Shown: piece after piece, positions 54,414-64,000 of the stretch
How the letters are laid out: each line of letters starts with the position of its first letter
How positions within the stretch are numbered: position 1 is the stretch's first letter
NCBI GenBank assembly: GCA_030998225.1
Contig: JAPYXD010000553.1
Span: forward strand, 248,001 to 312,000
Direction of reading: 5' to 3'
Length of the DNA stretch: 64,000 nucleotides
Source: Diplolepis rosae
Lineage: Eukaryota > Arthropoda > Insecta > Hymenoptera > Diplolepididae
Translations under genes and position numbers: made by a program
Notes under the pieces: model-generated
Seen by the model: the letters and a program-made list of their open reading frames with translations, nothing else
Told to the model about the DNA's origin: nothing
Database searches by the model: none

Positions 54414-55574
54414 TTATGCATTGCCAGGTACCCTTGGACTCTGATCAACGCGTGGGTACTGCATCATTGCGGGATGAGAGGGGTAAGGGTAGTGAGGCAA
54501 ATAGGAAAAATTGGGTGGATAGTGAGGAAAGGTGTACAAGTATTGGGATTGATAATTGGCTTGATAGGGAGAATATGGTGGGGGGTATTGACTATACATT
54601 GGTGGGTACGTTGAGTCCGGTGCCATGTTGGGTCTATGACTTGGCGTTATCGTGGTTGCGGCCCCTTCTTTCAAACTCGGCTTCGCGAACTTGACCTGCT
54701 TCTCCGAGTGGTCCATTTGTTTTGAGAAGGGACTCGGTGAGCGTGGACGCTCAGGCACGTGTTCTCTGGGCAGTGAGTTATGATAGGAGGACGCGGCGTT
54801 CCTAGCTTTCTCCGCGTATTTCTGCCTTTCTTCCGCGTGCAGGGCGTGCTCGAACGCCTCGCTGAGATCCTTTGGATTTCGGGTATCAACAAAAATGGAT
54901 ATGTCATCAGGGAGACCCCTAATGAAGGAGTCTAAAGCACAGTCGATTACTGGCTTCATCATAATTGTGCTTTCTTTGGTCTGTCCGTACGTGCCCGTAT
55001 ATTTTTCTTCTATCGCGTGTCTAGCGCCACTCAAAAGGCCCTGCACGCGATCGTTATAATCGCTCACGGTTTCTGATTGCTTCATCCGCAGGTTGACGAT
55101 AGACTCGAAGTACCATTGGTACTTTTTCGTCGGCGCGAATCTTTTCTTCAGGTGCGCAATTAGGTCTTTTACCCTAGAGAATTGTTTATCGCGAACGCTT
55201 TCACGAGCAACGCCCTTTAGTTTGGCCAACGCGGCCTTGATGAAGCCGGGTTCTGTGGCCTCTGTCACGAATACCGCTCCGTTGGAGATATCTTGTAGGA
55301 ATTCTTTTAGAGGTGGATTTTTACCGTTGAATTGGGGGATGTGATATGTACTCTGCTGCAGAGTCATGCATTCTAGTACCGACGCCATTGCCGCCCTCGT
55401 GTTTAAATTCAGGTAGGACGCGGGAGTCGGAATATTTGCTGGGTCTCCGGTTAGTGAATCTGAGACGCTTTGATTCAAGGGCATTTGAGTGTCTTGTTCG
55501 GGTTCCGTTCCCATGTCATTCCTACCATGGTCATCTCCATGTTGGAATGTGCTTCGAACTGCGTTTCTAGGCAT
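54414..55574 (-). CDS. gag: Element 2 gag (386 codons)
   Basis: Starts at the ATG at 55574 and is unbroken. The capsid region begins QFNGKNPPLKEFL (about residue 80) and continues to about residue 255, with the same opening as Element 1 Gag. The C-terminus is Pro/Tyr-rich (many PPMYSQYPP-type repeats) and has no zinc knuckle, in sharp contrast to the seven in Element 1. A Tyr/Pro-rich tail may serve RNA binding or assembly in their place. Its start lies 20 bases from the inserted solo LTR, which cuts gag off from its own leader and promoter. Confidence 0.8.
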   Translation of the reverse strand: MPRNAVRSTFQHGDDHGRNDMGTEPEQDTQMPLNQSVSDSLTGDPANIPTPASYLNLNTRAAMASVLECMTLQQSTYHIPQFNGKNPPLKEFLQDISNGAVFVTEATEPGFIKAALAKLKGVARESVRDKQFSRVKDLIAHLKKRFAPTKKYQWYFESIVNLRMKQSETVSDYNDRVQGLLSGARHAIEEKYTGTYGQTKESTIMMKPVIDCALDSFIRGLPDDISIFVDTRNPKDLSEAFEHALHAEERQKYAEKARNAASSYHNSLPREHVPERPRSPSPFSKQMDHSEKQVKFAKPSLKEGAATTITPSHRPNMAPDSTYPPMYSQYPPPYSPYQANYQSQYLYTFPHYPPNFSYLPHYPYPSHPAMMQYPRVDQSPRVPGNA

Positions 55575-55594
55575 ATTGTAGCGGCACGAAAAAC

Positions 55595-58127
55595 TGTAAC
55601 GTCCTGGGTCCGTCTTTTACTTTTATTATTATTATTAATTTATATAAACCTGTAATAAGTAAATTTATAATATTCCATTTCATATTTTTCTCCAAAGTCT
55701 TAATCATAAAAATGTAAATATTTTAAACGCAATCTCTTCTCTAAAGATTGTATAAATTCAAAAACCTTTTTAGAAAATATGCAGCTGCGTAAATATAAAG
55801 ATTTGAATTTTCTTAGCAATCGGTAAAAGTAATAAAACTTGCACTTTGAAACTTTGACCAAAAGATACAGCCCACAATCGTATTCCTTTTAGATATTTCT
55901 GTTTGCTATCCTCTAATAAATAAATGCATAGAACTGCATAGAGCCATAACAGTATATAGCTTAGCGATTAGCCATTTCCGGAAATATCGTAAATAGCTTA
56001 GGCTAATGGTCAAAAGGGCCCGCGCTTGTACCACGCCCAAGTAAATACAAACAAAGCACATTGTATTTACTGCGCTTAGAAAATAGAATAGGCCATATAT
56101 ATAATAGATAATAAAAATTCTCAATTAATAAATATGTTAAAATATTAAGAATTTAGTTTTAAATTAATATCATTTATTTTTATATTATATAATGAATAAA
56201 AAATAAACTATTATATTATTTAATAATAGGAACAGTAATTCTAATCTAATTTTTAATTGAAACAATAGTTCAAACTCATTTGATTGTAACTAAAAACCAA
56301 TAACAATTCATCGAAGATTTTAATAATTAGGAATCTACCTTATCAACTAATAAATTTATGAGAATTCAATTCTGAAGTTAAAATACTAATAAAAATTTAC
56401 TTTCTTGCACTCCTTTACTCAATTCTAGAAAAGTTAAAGTATTAGTTTACATGATATGTATTTGAATTTATACACAACATATTTCAACAGTAAATTTTTA
56501 AACATTACTATTTTACCTTCACAAAAATATATATTTCCAATCTTTATAAACATATTTTTAAGTTCATAAATTCTAAAAACTAAACTTATTTGCAAAAGAT
56601 TTAATTCAATTTTCAAATAACGTCAGAATACATATGAGCATAAGCTAAACACTAGAAAAATTAACAATTTAAGTTAATTGAAATATTGTTATTGAAGAAT
56701 TGAAATAATGAAATGTTCTGTTTTACCGACAATATTTCATATTCGAATATGCATCTTATAAAAAACTTTGCGTATGTTTTCAAATCAAATAAACTCAACT
56801 TCGAATATGTAAATCTTTACACTTATTTTTATAAATAAGAAGTTTATATAAAAATGAAAAATCACAAACTTTCAGAATTACTTTTTATATTTTATCAAAT
56901 AAATTCACAAAAGAAAACTTATATTAAATTTACCCTTTTAAATGAATAATTTTGTATATTTAAACAATATATTCGATGTTTAGTTTTAATTTTATGATGT
57001 TTATGTTTATTCATAAAAATAATTACAAGATAAAAATTAATCTTAGGTATTAATGATTCTTTTGTATTTTGAAAAGAAGAATAGTCAGTCTCCGTGTAAA
57101 TTAACGAGTTATTAAGTTAAAATTAGATATAAATGAATTATATTGTAATTTAACCTTTCAATTATTTGAATTTAACGAAATCTTTACACATAATTATTTA
57201 AATAATTAATTTGTAACACATTTTATTTAAGAATATACAAATGTCGCCATCTTTTGGAAGGTGACTGAACTTGGAGAAAACTTGGTACGGCCCACAAGGC
57301 CCGGAAAACTTGCAACGCCCCTAGATTTTCACACTAAAGGAAGTCTGGGCGTAACTAGGCTTGCCTAACTAGGCCAATAGAAAAGCCACGACAGCTACCC
57401 CCAGACTTTTCCTAAATTTGAAATATGGCGAGGGAAGCGGGGTGCTGCACAAAAAACTAACTGCAGACAAAATTTTCTTCAGTTCTTGTCCCTGCATTCA
57501 AATCTTTCTAAAAAAAAAAGCGAAATTCTTTCTAAGTATAAAAATCGGGATATTAAAACATAAAATAAAATATATTTATTAAGTAAAACTCCCTCGTCGG
57601 TTGGAGTTTGTAATTTTTCAACAAAATTTAAAATAAATCACCAAGGAACCAAGTTTTATCCAGGACCAGTTATCTACCAAGGATTAATAAATCAGGACTT
57701 CAAAAAATATTAATAAAAAGTAAGTTAAAATTTCAATTACTGTGTCTTTCTAAATTCTTTCTACCCTGTTGTTTTTTTAATATAATTTTATTCATGCAAA
57801 TGTTTGAGTGCTGGTAACCACCCCAGTACTAGCATTTGTATAATTTTGTTTTACCTATCTTTCCAAATCCCCGAATCTAGGACAAGTGGCGTGCTCCCTT
57901 TTACGGGAATAGTACGACTTGTCTAAAAATTCACATGTCTTTTCCCATTTTTCATTTTTTTATATTTTTTATTTAATTTGGTAGAGAAATTATTACGAAC
58001 AGTAGTCCCGGGTTATTGGAATTAATTTTCCAGACCCGAAACTACTAAACTTATTATATTCTCTTCAAGAATATAATAATATAAAAATAGATGTAAATCT
58101 TTCTCTTATGTGTCTCAAGACGTCACA
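55595..58127 (+). mobile_element. solo LTR related to Element 1 (2,533 bp)
   Basis: Starts TGTAACGTCCTGGGTCC and ends CTCAAGACGTCACA, with the 4-bp duplication AAAC on both sides (55591-55594 and 58128-58131). It is a single LTR without internal sequence, the product of LTR-LTR recombination. It is several percent different from the Element 1 LTRs. A block of about 240 bp (about 57480-57720) is unrelated to the corresponding 310 bp of Element 1 (about 8700-9015), so the 121-codon LTR ORF is absent. It sits between Element 2 gag and its leader. Confidence 0.93.
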
Positions 58128-58131
58128 AAAC

Positions 58132-58554
58132 TATGGACTTAATATATATATATATATAAGACCACCCCGGAATATATTGTAATCTAATGGTACTGATACG
58201 GCCTCCTAGCGTAAGTATGCGAATACGTCGCAATTGCGTACCTTGCTTTGTATAATTTGCCTAATTAAGCTAGATTAAGACCACACCGGAATTTTAACGC
58301 CTCAAATTTTAAGGCAGGAATAAGGGCTATAGTAGAGAACGCTGGCAGCCCTGCACAGGTAGTTTATTTATGAACTCGGTTACGCTGTTGCGTGTGCTGG
58401 TAATTATAGATACCTGAATATTTGTTCTAATTGGATAGAAATTCCCCACGTTTCTATGATTACAAGCCCGTTATACCTGGATGGGGAAGTAAAACCTTGC
58501 AATCGAAATTTGAGAACGCAACTCCAATTCTGGCCAGTGTAAGGCTATGTGTTT
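58132..58554 (-). other. Element 2 leader between the solo LTR and the leader ORF
   Basis: Contains an (AT)n tract (58140-58158) and the words AAGACCACCCCGGAAT and AAGACCACACCGGAAT about 115 bases apart, a possible diverged tandem repeat. No ORF. Confidence 0.4.
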
Positions 58555-58968
58555 TTAATTTTCTTGTTCTTTAAGTCCGGACTGAATTCCGGAGCCACCG
58601 ACGATCCTGTTCTTCTCTATGTTCTGTGGACTTATTGTTTTCGCGTCACTTGGAACCTCCGTCTCCGAGTCAGAAGATAAGTTGATTATGGACGACTCGG
58701 ATTCCTAACTTAGATCTATTGTAGTCACTTCTTGTTTCGGATCAGATTTTTCTAAAGATTGGGGTTTGCAAGCTTTCTTGCTTAGTTCTTTACGGGAGGA
58801 TTTCCGCCCGTAAACTTCTCTGAACATTAGAGATGTGGCTGGAACCGGTACTGAGGTTGCCCCTTCAAGTGTTTTCTTAGCAATTATGCTCTTCGCTCGT
58901 TCGAAAAGTGATTCGAAAAGATCCGAGAACTCCTCGTAATTTTTAACTTCTCGAATCCGATCTGGTTC
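58555..58968 (-). pseudogene. leader ORF of Element 2, coding-like with one TAG
   Basis: On the minus strand a frame runs from just after a TGA to a TAA at 58555, 137 codons, broken only by a TAG at 58705-58707. Composition is protein-like: acidic start (YEEFSDLFESLFERAKS), Lys-rich middle (KELSKKACK), and after the stop an acidic Ser-rich tail (SESSIINLSSDSETE). No ATG precedes it and no domain is recognised. It lies between the stem-loop array and gag, similar to the accessory ORFs before gag in Element 1. It could be an exon of an accessory or Gag-leader protein. Confidence 0.35.
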
Positions 58969-58975
58969 TCAAAGT

Positions 58976-59795
58976 AGGATAGATATGGACAAAGTGTTTT
59001 GCGAGGTTTCAATTCCTTCGGCGGACTATCGCGGGAACAAAATTGAAACTGTGAAAACTGGTACCCCGGGCGGAGCTATCGCGGCGATACACCAGTTTTG
59101 CATAAAAACTCTTAGGGATTGTTTAAATTGAGAGGTTACAGTTCCTTCGGCGGATTATCGCGGGAATGGAACTGACACCGTCGAAACCAGTACCCACTGC
59201 GGAGCTATCGCGGCAGCTCGCCGGTTTCGCTCAGTTTACGAGTTTCGATAGGATGAATATGGATAAGGTGTTTTGCGAGGTTTCAATTCCTTCGGCGGAT
59301 TATCGCGGGAACAGAATTGAAACTGTCAAAACTTGTATCCCCTGCGGAGCTATCGCGGCGATACACCAGTTTTGCATCAAAACTCTTAGGGATTGTTTAA
59401 ATTGAGAGGTTTCAGTTCCTCCGGTGGATTATCGCGGGAATGGAACTGACACCGTCGAAACCAGTACCCACTGCGGAGCTATCGCGGCAGCTCGCCGGTT
59501 TCGCTCAGTTTACGAGTTTCGATAGGATGAATATGGATAAGGTGTTTTGCGAGGTTTCAATTCCTTCGGCGGATTATCGCGGGAACAGAATTGAAACTGT
59601 CAAAACTTGTATCCCCTGCGGAGCTATCGCGGCGGTTCACCAGTTTTGCACAAAACACTTGTATGGAATATTCAAATTGAGAGGTTTCAGTTCCTTCGGC
59701 GGATTATCGCGGGAATAGAACTGAAATTTTCAAAACTGGTACCCGCTGTGGAGCTATCGCGACGTTTCACCAGTTTTGCTCAATTTGGGAATGTT
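58976..59795. repeat. tandem array of paired stem-loops, 274-bp period
   Basis: Six half-units of about 137 bp alternate in two versions, giving a 274-bp period (for example starts at 59166 and 59440). Each half-unit has two hairpins: GTTTCAATTC with GAATTGAAAC, and CAAAACT with AGTTTTG (or GAAACC with GGTTTC in the other version). All twelve loops share TATCGCGG (last copy TATCGCGA). GC content is much above flanks. ORFs at 59166-59405 and 59440-59718 simply reflect the period and are not genes. Confidence 0.9.
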
Positions 59796-61829
59796 TATAG
59801 GATTTATATTTTGGAATGATTGTTCCTATGCGTTAAGTCGGTTTACCATAACTCATATGATAAGGTTTTCTGAGGAGAGAAAAGTGTTCCACTGTTATGT
59901 TATTCCAAGTGGTAACAATAATAGATTTAAGTTTTAAAATATAATTGCTTTATAACCGGGTAGTACGCTGCGCGAGGTTATCATGGCGTCGCCGCAAGGG
60001 TTTACGCACGCTCACAACCTTTAAGTTTTGGCTCACGTGTGCTAGTAAAATCATTTAATTCTTTTCTCTTCTCCTTTTCTTCTCCGTTCTTCTCCGTCCT
60101 TATCCCACTCTTCTGTGCGCATCATTCTTTCATTCTCTTATGTCACAATTTTAGTTTCTTTAATAATTATTACACTTATCCATCCCTTCGTACATTTTTG
60201 TGTCGATTTCATACATACATACATATATGTAGTAATGTAACTAATACAATATAAATAACAAGAAGACGTTTGAAATAATACAACACATATATATATATAC
60301 ACATACATACATATAGCATTATATTAATATACACACACAAATATATATATACGTTCGAACGGTTCGTTACGCCCCTGCATGTACGGTGGCTAAATGGTTC
60401 TGTGCATGCGTCACTTTTACCAAAATTTGCATAAAAATGAATTTGGGCAGTGGGGTGACATTTTTTTTCGTTTATTGGCATTAAAATTTCATTTTGCCCT
60501 GGCCTTGAATTGGCATTAAAATTTTAACAAGACCTAGGTCTAGTCTAGTATATCTAGATTCATTTGCCAGGCTTGGGCTTTATAATTATAATTGTTCATT
60601 TCTAGATTTACAATGTCGTATTGAATGATAATGAAGATGTTTGAGTTAATCTTCTACAACTTTGAGTGTTTCATTTTAAAATAGTATCTACTTTCCTAAA
60701 CCCTTAGAGTTGAAACTAATTGAATTCAATTTTTCATTGTATATTACTGAAGGTTTTAACTTAAAATTGATGAATGGAAATTATTTAAATTTTACTTGGA
60801 TAAAATTCAGAAATGCGAAAAGTATTAATGATACGAGACAATTTGAATAATAATTGAATAATGTGCAGAAAGCTTTTGTCCACAACAGATTCATCTCGAT
60901 GCAAATACGTCATTTCATATGGACGTTTTGGGAAACAATGAAAACTCATACAGATTCCAGATTTGTGAGAGAAGTTGCTCAAAAATTATGAGGAACAGAA
61001 GGACTGAAACAAAGGTGTTTAAATCCACAGATGGGAAATAAGGGTAATGGAAATGCGGAACTTAGATTATCACTTACTCCAGAAAATTATAAAATTTTAT
61101 AAGGTAAGGTAATATTCTAGAAAACTCTATTCGATCTCTTTCTTTTATTTATTAATATAGTTACTAGTAAATGAGAATTTTTTATGTAAAGGTTATAGTT
61201 TGTTAATAACATTTTCAATGTATTAAAGGCAAATTACGATTTTTATCTAAAAATACACGAACAGTAATTTTGTTTTATTAACTTTATTCTGATTTATCTT
61301 GAGTTGCTTAACCAAAAATTTAGATTTGCTATTTTTACATATAATTTTCGATGCTTAAGGTAGATAACAGATAACTAATCTCAGGACGCCCCAATTTAGA
61401 TTCAACAGACAGACCGGTTGTATTTTTCTATCTTTCTGTATCAGAGGCGAATTATTTATTAGAAGTATAAAATAAAATATTTAACTTTTCCCGTTTTCAT
61501 ACATAATTTACCTCACTTTTATATAAAAAGAAAGAGCGCCGGTCCTGCTGTCCCAAACTTTTGTCTAAGCTTAAAAAAAATTCATATTTGCACATATTGA
61601 GCCCCGGAAAAGTTAAGATTGAAATGAGGTGTGCTGAGACATTCCATTGTTATATGATGTTCGAAAAATAAAAATAAAAACTCATCCGAGAATATTAGCA
61701 TTAATAATCTGTTCATTGAGTTCAAATAAATATGTAAAAATATATAATAGTCTTTTATTTAAAATAAATAGCAAGAACTGTTTTTCATAAATGTAAAGTA
61801 TATAAAAAATAGTATATTATGTGCCTAGG
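59796..61829. other. non-coding DNA with microsatellites
   Basis: CA/TA tracts at 60208-60230 and 60280-60350. A T/C-rich block lies at 60055-60130. The phrase TTGGCATTAAAATTT occurs twice near 60476 and 60511. A short GC patch at 59955-60030 may be the outer end of Element 2. No gene seen. Confidence 0.4.
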
Positions 61830-61960
61830 CGCATAATGAGGGTTATTACGCGACGAGCGACAATGCTCACAGGAGATCGAAGCCAAGGCGTAGTTAAGGC
61901 GTTGGTGAGGCGTAGTCGAGGCATAGCAGAGACCTAGCTGAGGAAAAGCCTCAAGTTGTG
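61830..61960 (+). other. GC-richer patch with repeated AGGCGTAGT words
   Basis: AAGGCGTAGT, GAGGCGTAGT and GAGGCATAGC follow each other in 70 bases, preceded by GTGCCTAGGCGCATAAT. Nature unknown. Confidence 0.3.
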
Positions 61961-62066
61961 TTTGATGATCGTATAAATTACAATTATTGTCAATATTTGA
62001 AAGTATGCAATATTCATATAATTTATGTGAGAAATCTATTATTTTTTTATTTTTTATTTTATATAT

Positions 62067-62532
62067 CTATTCTATTTTCAAAATATTTCGTCTGTTGTAC
62101 TCGTTTGTAGCATGCATTTGTGTGTTACAGATTCTACAGGAATTTTCCCAAGGTATTAACTTTGGTCTTGGATCTATTGTGTACATTTTGTTACATTGAT
62201 CTTGTATAACAGCTTGTATGTATTCACCATGATCATTTGCAACTATCGAAATGTGTGAGTGCATACCACAATGAGAAATAGCACGTCGAATTTCTACTTT
62301 GCATTGTATTACTTTTGTATTTGAAAATCAAGTTAATTGTAAAAGTTGTATATAAGTTCTTTCAACACGTACTTGAGATCGAAGTTAGATCACATTCTCT
62401 TACCTGTAGTAAAGATAATCTCGTAATATTTGATTGATTTGAACCGTAATCAACTCCTATGATGGCGTAGACTGTTGTTATGTAGTTTAAGTTGCAAATA
62501 AGCAGTGCTAAGAGGAAGCCTCGCAATTCCAT
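62067..62532 (-). pseudogene. relic of a second class III type glycoprotein gene (N-terminal part)
   Basis: The ATG at 62532 begins a clear signal peptide (MELRGFLLALLICN), followed by ITRLSLLQVRECDL, the same block as in Element 1 env (LSLLEVGECEL). After a frameshift it continues TYIQLLQL, a TGA, VIQCKVEIRR and CGMHSHISIV with a downstream Cys, again aligned with Element 1. The breaks (TGA, frame change) and loss of similarity after about 62150 show a decayed fragment. Unlike Element 1 it keeps sense codons at the site of that element's TGA (DYGSN). No pol genes are near, so it may be a solo env or viral insertion. Confidence 0.65.
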
Positions 62533-62539
62533 CTCTGGA

Positions 62540-63070
62540 AGAAGGAGGTTCCAATTAGCAGCGTATTTTGCTTTGTAATATAAAAATAGAAAAATTGTGT
62601 TATCTATATATATATATATTTTTTTTTTTTTGAAGTTATTGATTTACTTTTTGTATTTTGAGTTGCTAGTTCATTACATCCAACATGTCGGCTATGACAA
62701 TGTGATCTGATAGCCGTAAACTGAGAATTAAATTTTTGTATGCGTCCGGTCCTCTTGTTTTAATTGTTCAAAAAATGACTTTTATTGTATCTGGATTGTT
62801 TAGGTTTCTGCTCCATGTGGGGATATTACAGTCATCCTAGTTAAAAATTCCAGTTTGAATTAAATATGACCAGAGAGCTACCATGTCGATAAAACAAGGA
62901 ATTATTTCAATAAGATCGTCAATGCGTTTCCGATGAATTTGATCCATTATATCTGGAATAACGTGTTAGATCACAATTTTCATAATTTTTTAGTCGTAGC
63001 TTTTTTTATAAATTCGTTCTTATTATTTATTAACAAAACAAGAAAAAATTTCTATATTTTTGATTTATTG
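62540..63070. other. AT-rich DNA, no gene seen
   Basis: A T/A microsatellite at 62605-62632 and no ORF with a recognisable domain. Confidence 0.4.

Positions 63071-63115
<45 letters not shown>
63071..63115. repeat. (TA)n microsatellite
   Basis: About 21 TA units in a row, immediately upstream of the mariner end. Confidence 0.95.
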
Positions 63116-63117
<2 letters not shown>

Positions 63118-63167
63118 TTTTTTATAATTAAAGAAAGGACATTTTATTTTTATTCATTTACTTTTAT

Positions 63168-64000
63168 AAAGGGTTTTCCAATAGGGACATGACAATTTTA
63201 TCTATGAATAAAACACTGAAATATTTGAGATATTGAGTTCGAATTTATTGTGGGTGTAGTGCAAGCATTACATTTTATAAATGAAATTCGATATCGGCCA
63301 TATGACCAACATGAGCCCATTTACAGCGGTCAATTCTTTGGACCCAATTTTCCACCACTCTGGCACACATTTCGACCGAAACGTTGGCAATTTCGCGTTG
63401 GATGTTGTCTTTGAGGTCGTCTAAAGTTGCTGGCTTGTTGGCATAGACCAGTGACTTGATATGGCCCCATAAAAAGAAATCCAATGGCGTTAGATCGCAT
63501 GAACGAGGCGGCCATTCGACCGGACCATTTATCGAGATAACACGTTCACCGAATTTCCCTTTCAATAAATCGATTGTGACGCGTGCTGTGTGGCTAGTGG
63601 CACCGTCTTGTTGAAACCACATATCGTTGATGTCAAGTTCATCCAATTCTGGCCACAAATAATCTCCCAACATGGCACGATAGCGCTCTCCATTGACGGT
63701 AACATGACGGTCGTTTTCATCCACGAAAAAATACGACCCAATCACACCTCCGGCATGAAAACCGCACCAAACAGTACCTTTTTGCGGATGCAACGGTGTC
63801 TCAAGAAGCACATTTGGGTTTGTTTCTGACCAATAACGCATATTTTGCATATTAACAAAGCCATTGAGCCAGAAATGTGCTTCATCGCTGAAGATGATTT
63901 TTCGATGAAATTCTTCATTTTCTTTAAGCTTTGCCAGAACCCAATTGGAGAAGTTTCGGCGTTTCAAATGATGAAGTGGCTTTAGTTCTTGAGTCAATTC
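63168..64000 (-). mobile_element. mariner-type element, cut by the window edge
   Basis: The 3' terminal end appears to be AAGGGTTTTCCAATAGGGAC following a TA at 63166. The transposase ORF lies 100 bases inside on the minus strand. The other end lies beyond 64000. Confidence 0.6.
63275..63997 (-). CDS. DD41D (rosa-like) mariner transposase, C-terminal part
   Basis: 240 codons open to the window edge. The true start and the helix-turn-helix DNA-binding part lie outside. Catalytic motifs: IIFSDEAHFWLNG (first Asp), WFQQDGATSHTA (second Asp), then DLTPLDFFLWG with the third Asp. The second and third aspartates are separated by 41 residues, the DD41D signature of the rosa group rather than DD34D mariner. 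The visible frame has no stop or frameshift, and ends ADIEFHL. It could be intact, but the rest must be seen. Confidence 0.85.
   Translation of the reverse strand: MTQELKPLHHLKRRNFSNWVLAKLKENEEFHRKIIFSDEAHFWLNGFVNMQNMRYWSETNPNVLLETPLHPQKGTVWCGFHAGGVIGSYFFVDENDRHVTVNGERYRAMLGDYLWPELDELDINDMWFQQDGATSHTARVTIDLLKGKFGERVISINGPVEWPPRSCDLTPLDFFLWGHIKSLVYANKPATLDDLKDNIQREIANVSVEMCARVVENWVQRIDRCKWAHVGHMADIEFHL

Noticed and set aside
59166..59718. Two near-identical ORFs starting MELTPSKPVPTAEL
   Set aside because: They are a by-product of the 274-bp tandem period, which is divisible by neither frame need nor domain; the DNA-level hairpins explain the conservation better.

Overview
This is an AT-rich, repeat-dominated piece of an arthropod genome, most likely an insect. 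The evidence for that is the set of element families present (errantivirus-like Ty3/Gypsy elements with env genes, an R1-clade-like retroposon tail, a P-like transposase relic, a rosa-like mariner and many TTAA or hAT-type MITEs) and the compact spliceosomal intron. A hymenopteran is my guess, but nothing in the window proves it. I see no confident host gene; almost everything recognisable is mobile DNA, often nested.

Layout. 0-5 kb: a purine-rich Lys/Glu ORF, a decayed P-like transposase (minus strand, one intron still recognisable) and unassigned DNA with a small MITE. 5.07-6.51 kb: a GC-rich retroposon with a poly(A) tail and a 14-bp target-site duplication. 6.80-24.95 kb: one complete 18.1-kb LTR retroelement (Element 1, plus strand) with near-identical 2,641-bp LTRs and a 4-bp CCAG duplication. 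Its order is LTR, long leader with two small accessory ORFs, about 39 short palindromes in a 1.6-kb array, gag with seven zinc knuckles, a -1 frameshift signal, a TANDEMLY DUPLICATED aspartic protease, RT, RNase H, an unusual inter-domain region, integrase, a spliced-type env resembling class III chuvirus-like glycoproteins, and LTR. Three coding breaks (gag, RT, env TGA) make this copy defective although it is young.

24.95-30.7 kb: an older unclassified retroelement-like tract with an internal tandem repeat and two related gag-like N-termini. 30.7-47.6 kb: a mosaic of MITEs around a very large inverted repeat (arms of 3.8 kb, 34.1-37.9 and 39.0-42.8 kb, spacer 1.1 kb holding a separate 90-bp perfect hairpin), plus an extra direct copy of 1.5 kb of one arm. 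One breakpoint of this duplication falls in the loop of a TTAA foldback MITE.

48.5-60 kb: a decayed errantivirus-like Ty3/Gypsy element on the minus strand (Element 2). Read in its own direction it shows an array of paired stem-loops, a leader ORF, gag, pro, RT, RNase H, a captured cellular-type RNase H1 domain with all catalytic residues intact, only the C-terminal tail of integrase, and a class I type env remnant. A solo LTR of an Element 1 relative (55.6-58.1 kb) is inserted just upstream of its gag. 60-64 kb: microsatellite-rich DNA, a relic of a second class III type glycoprotein gene with a signal peptide, and a truncated DD41D mariner at the window edge.

The most notable points are the double protease, the canonical GGGAAAC frameshift site with a stem-loop, the leader palindrome array placed where gypsy carries its insulator, the RNase H1 capture, and the three separate env/glycoprotein genes of two fusogen classes in one locus.
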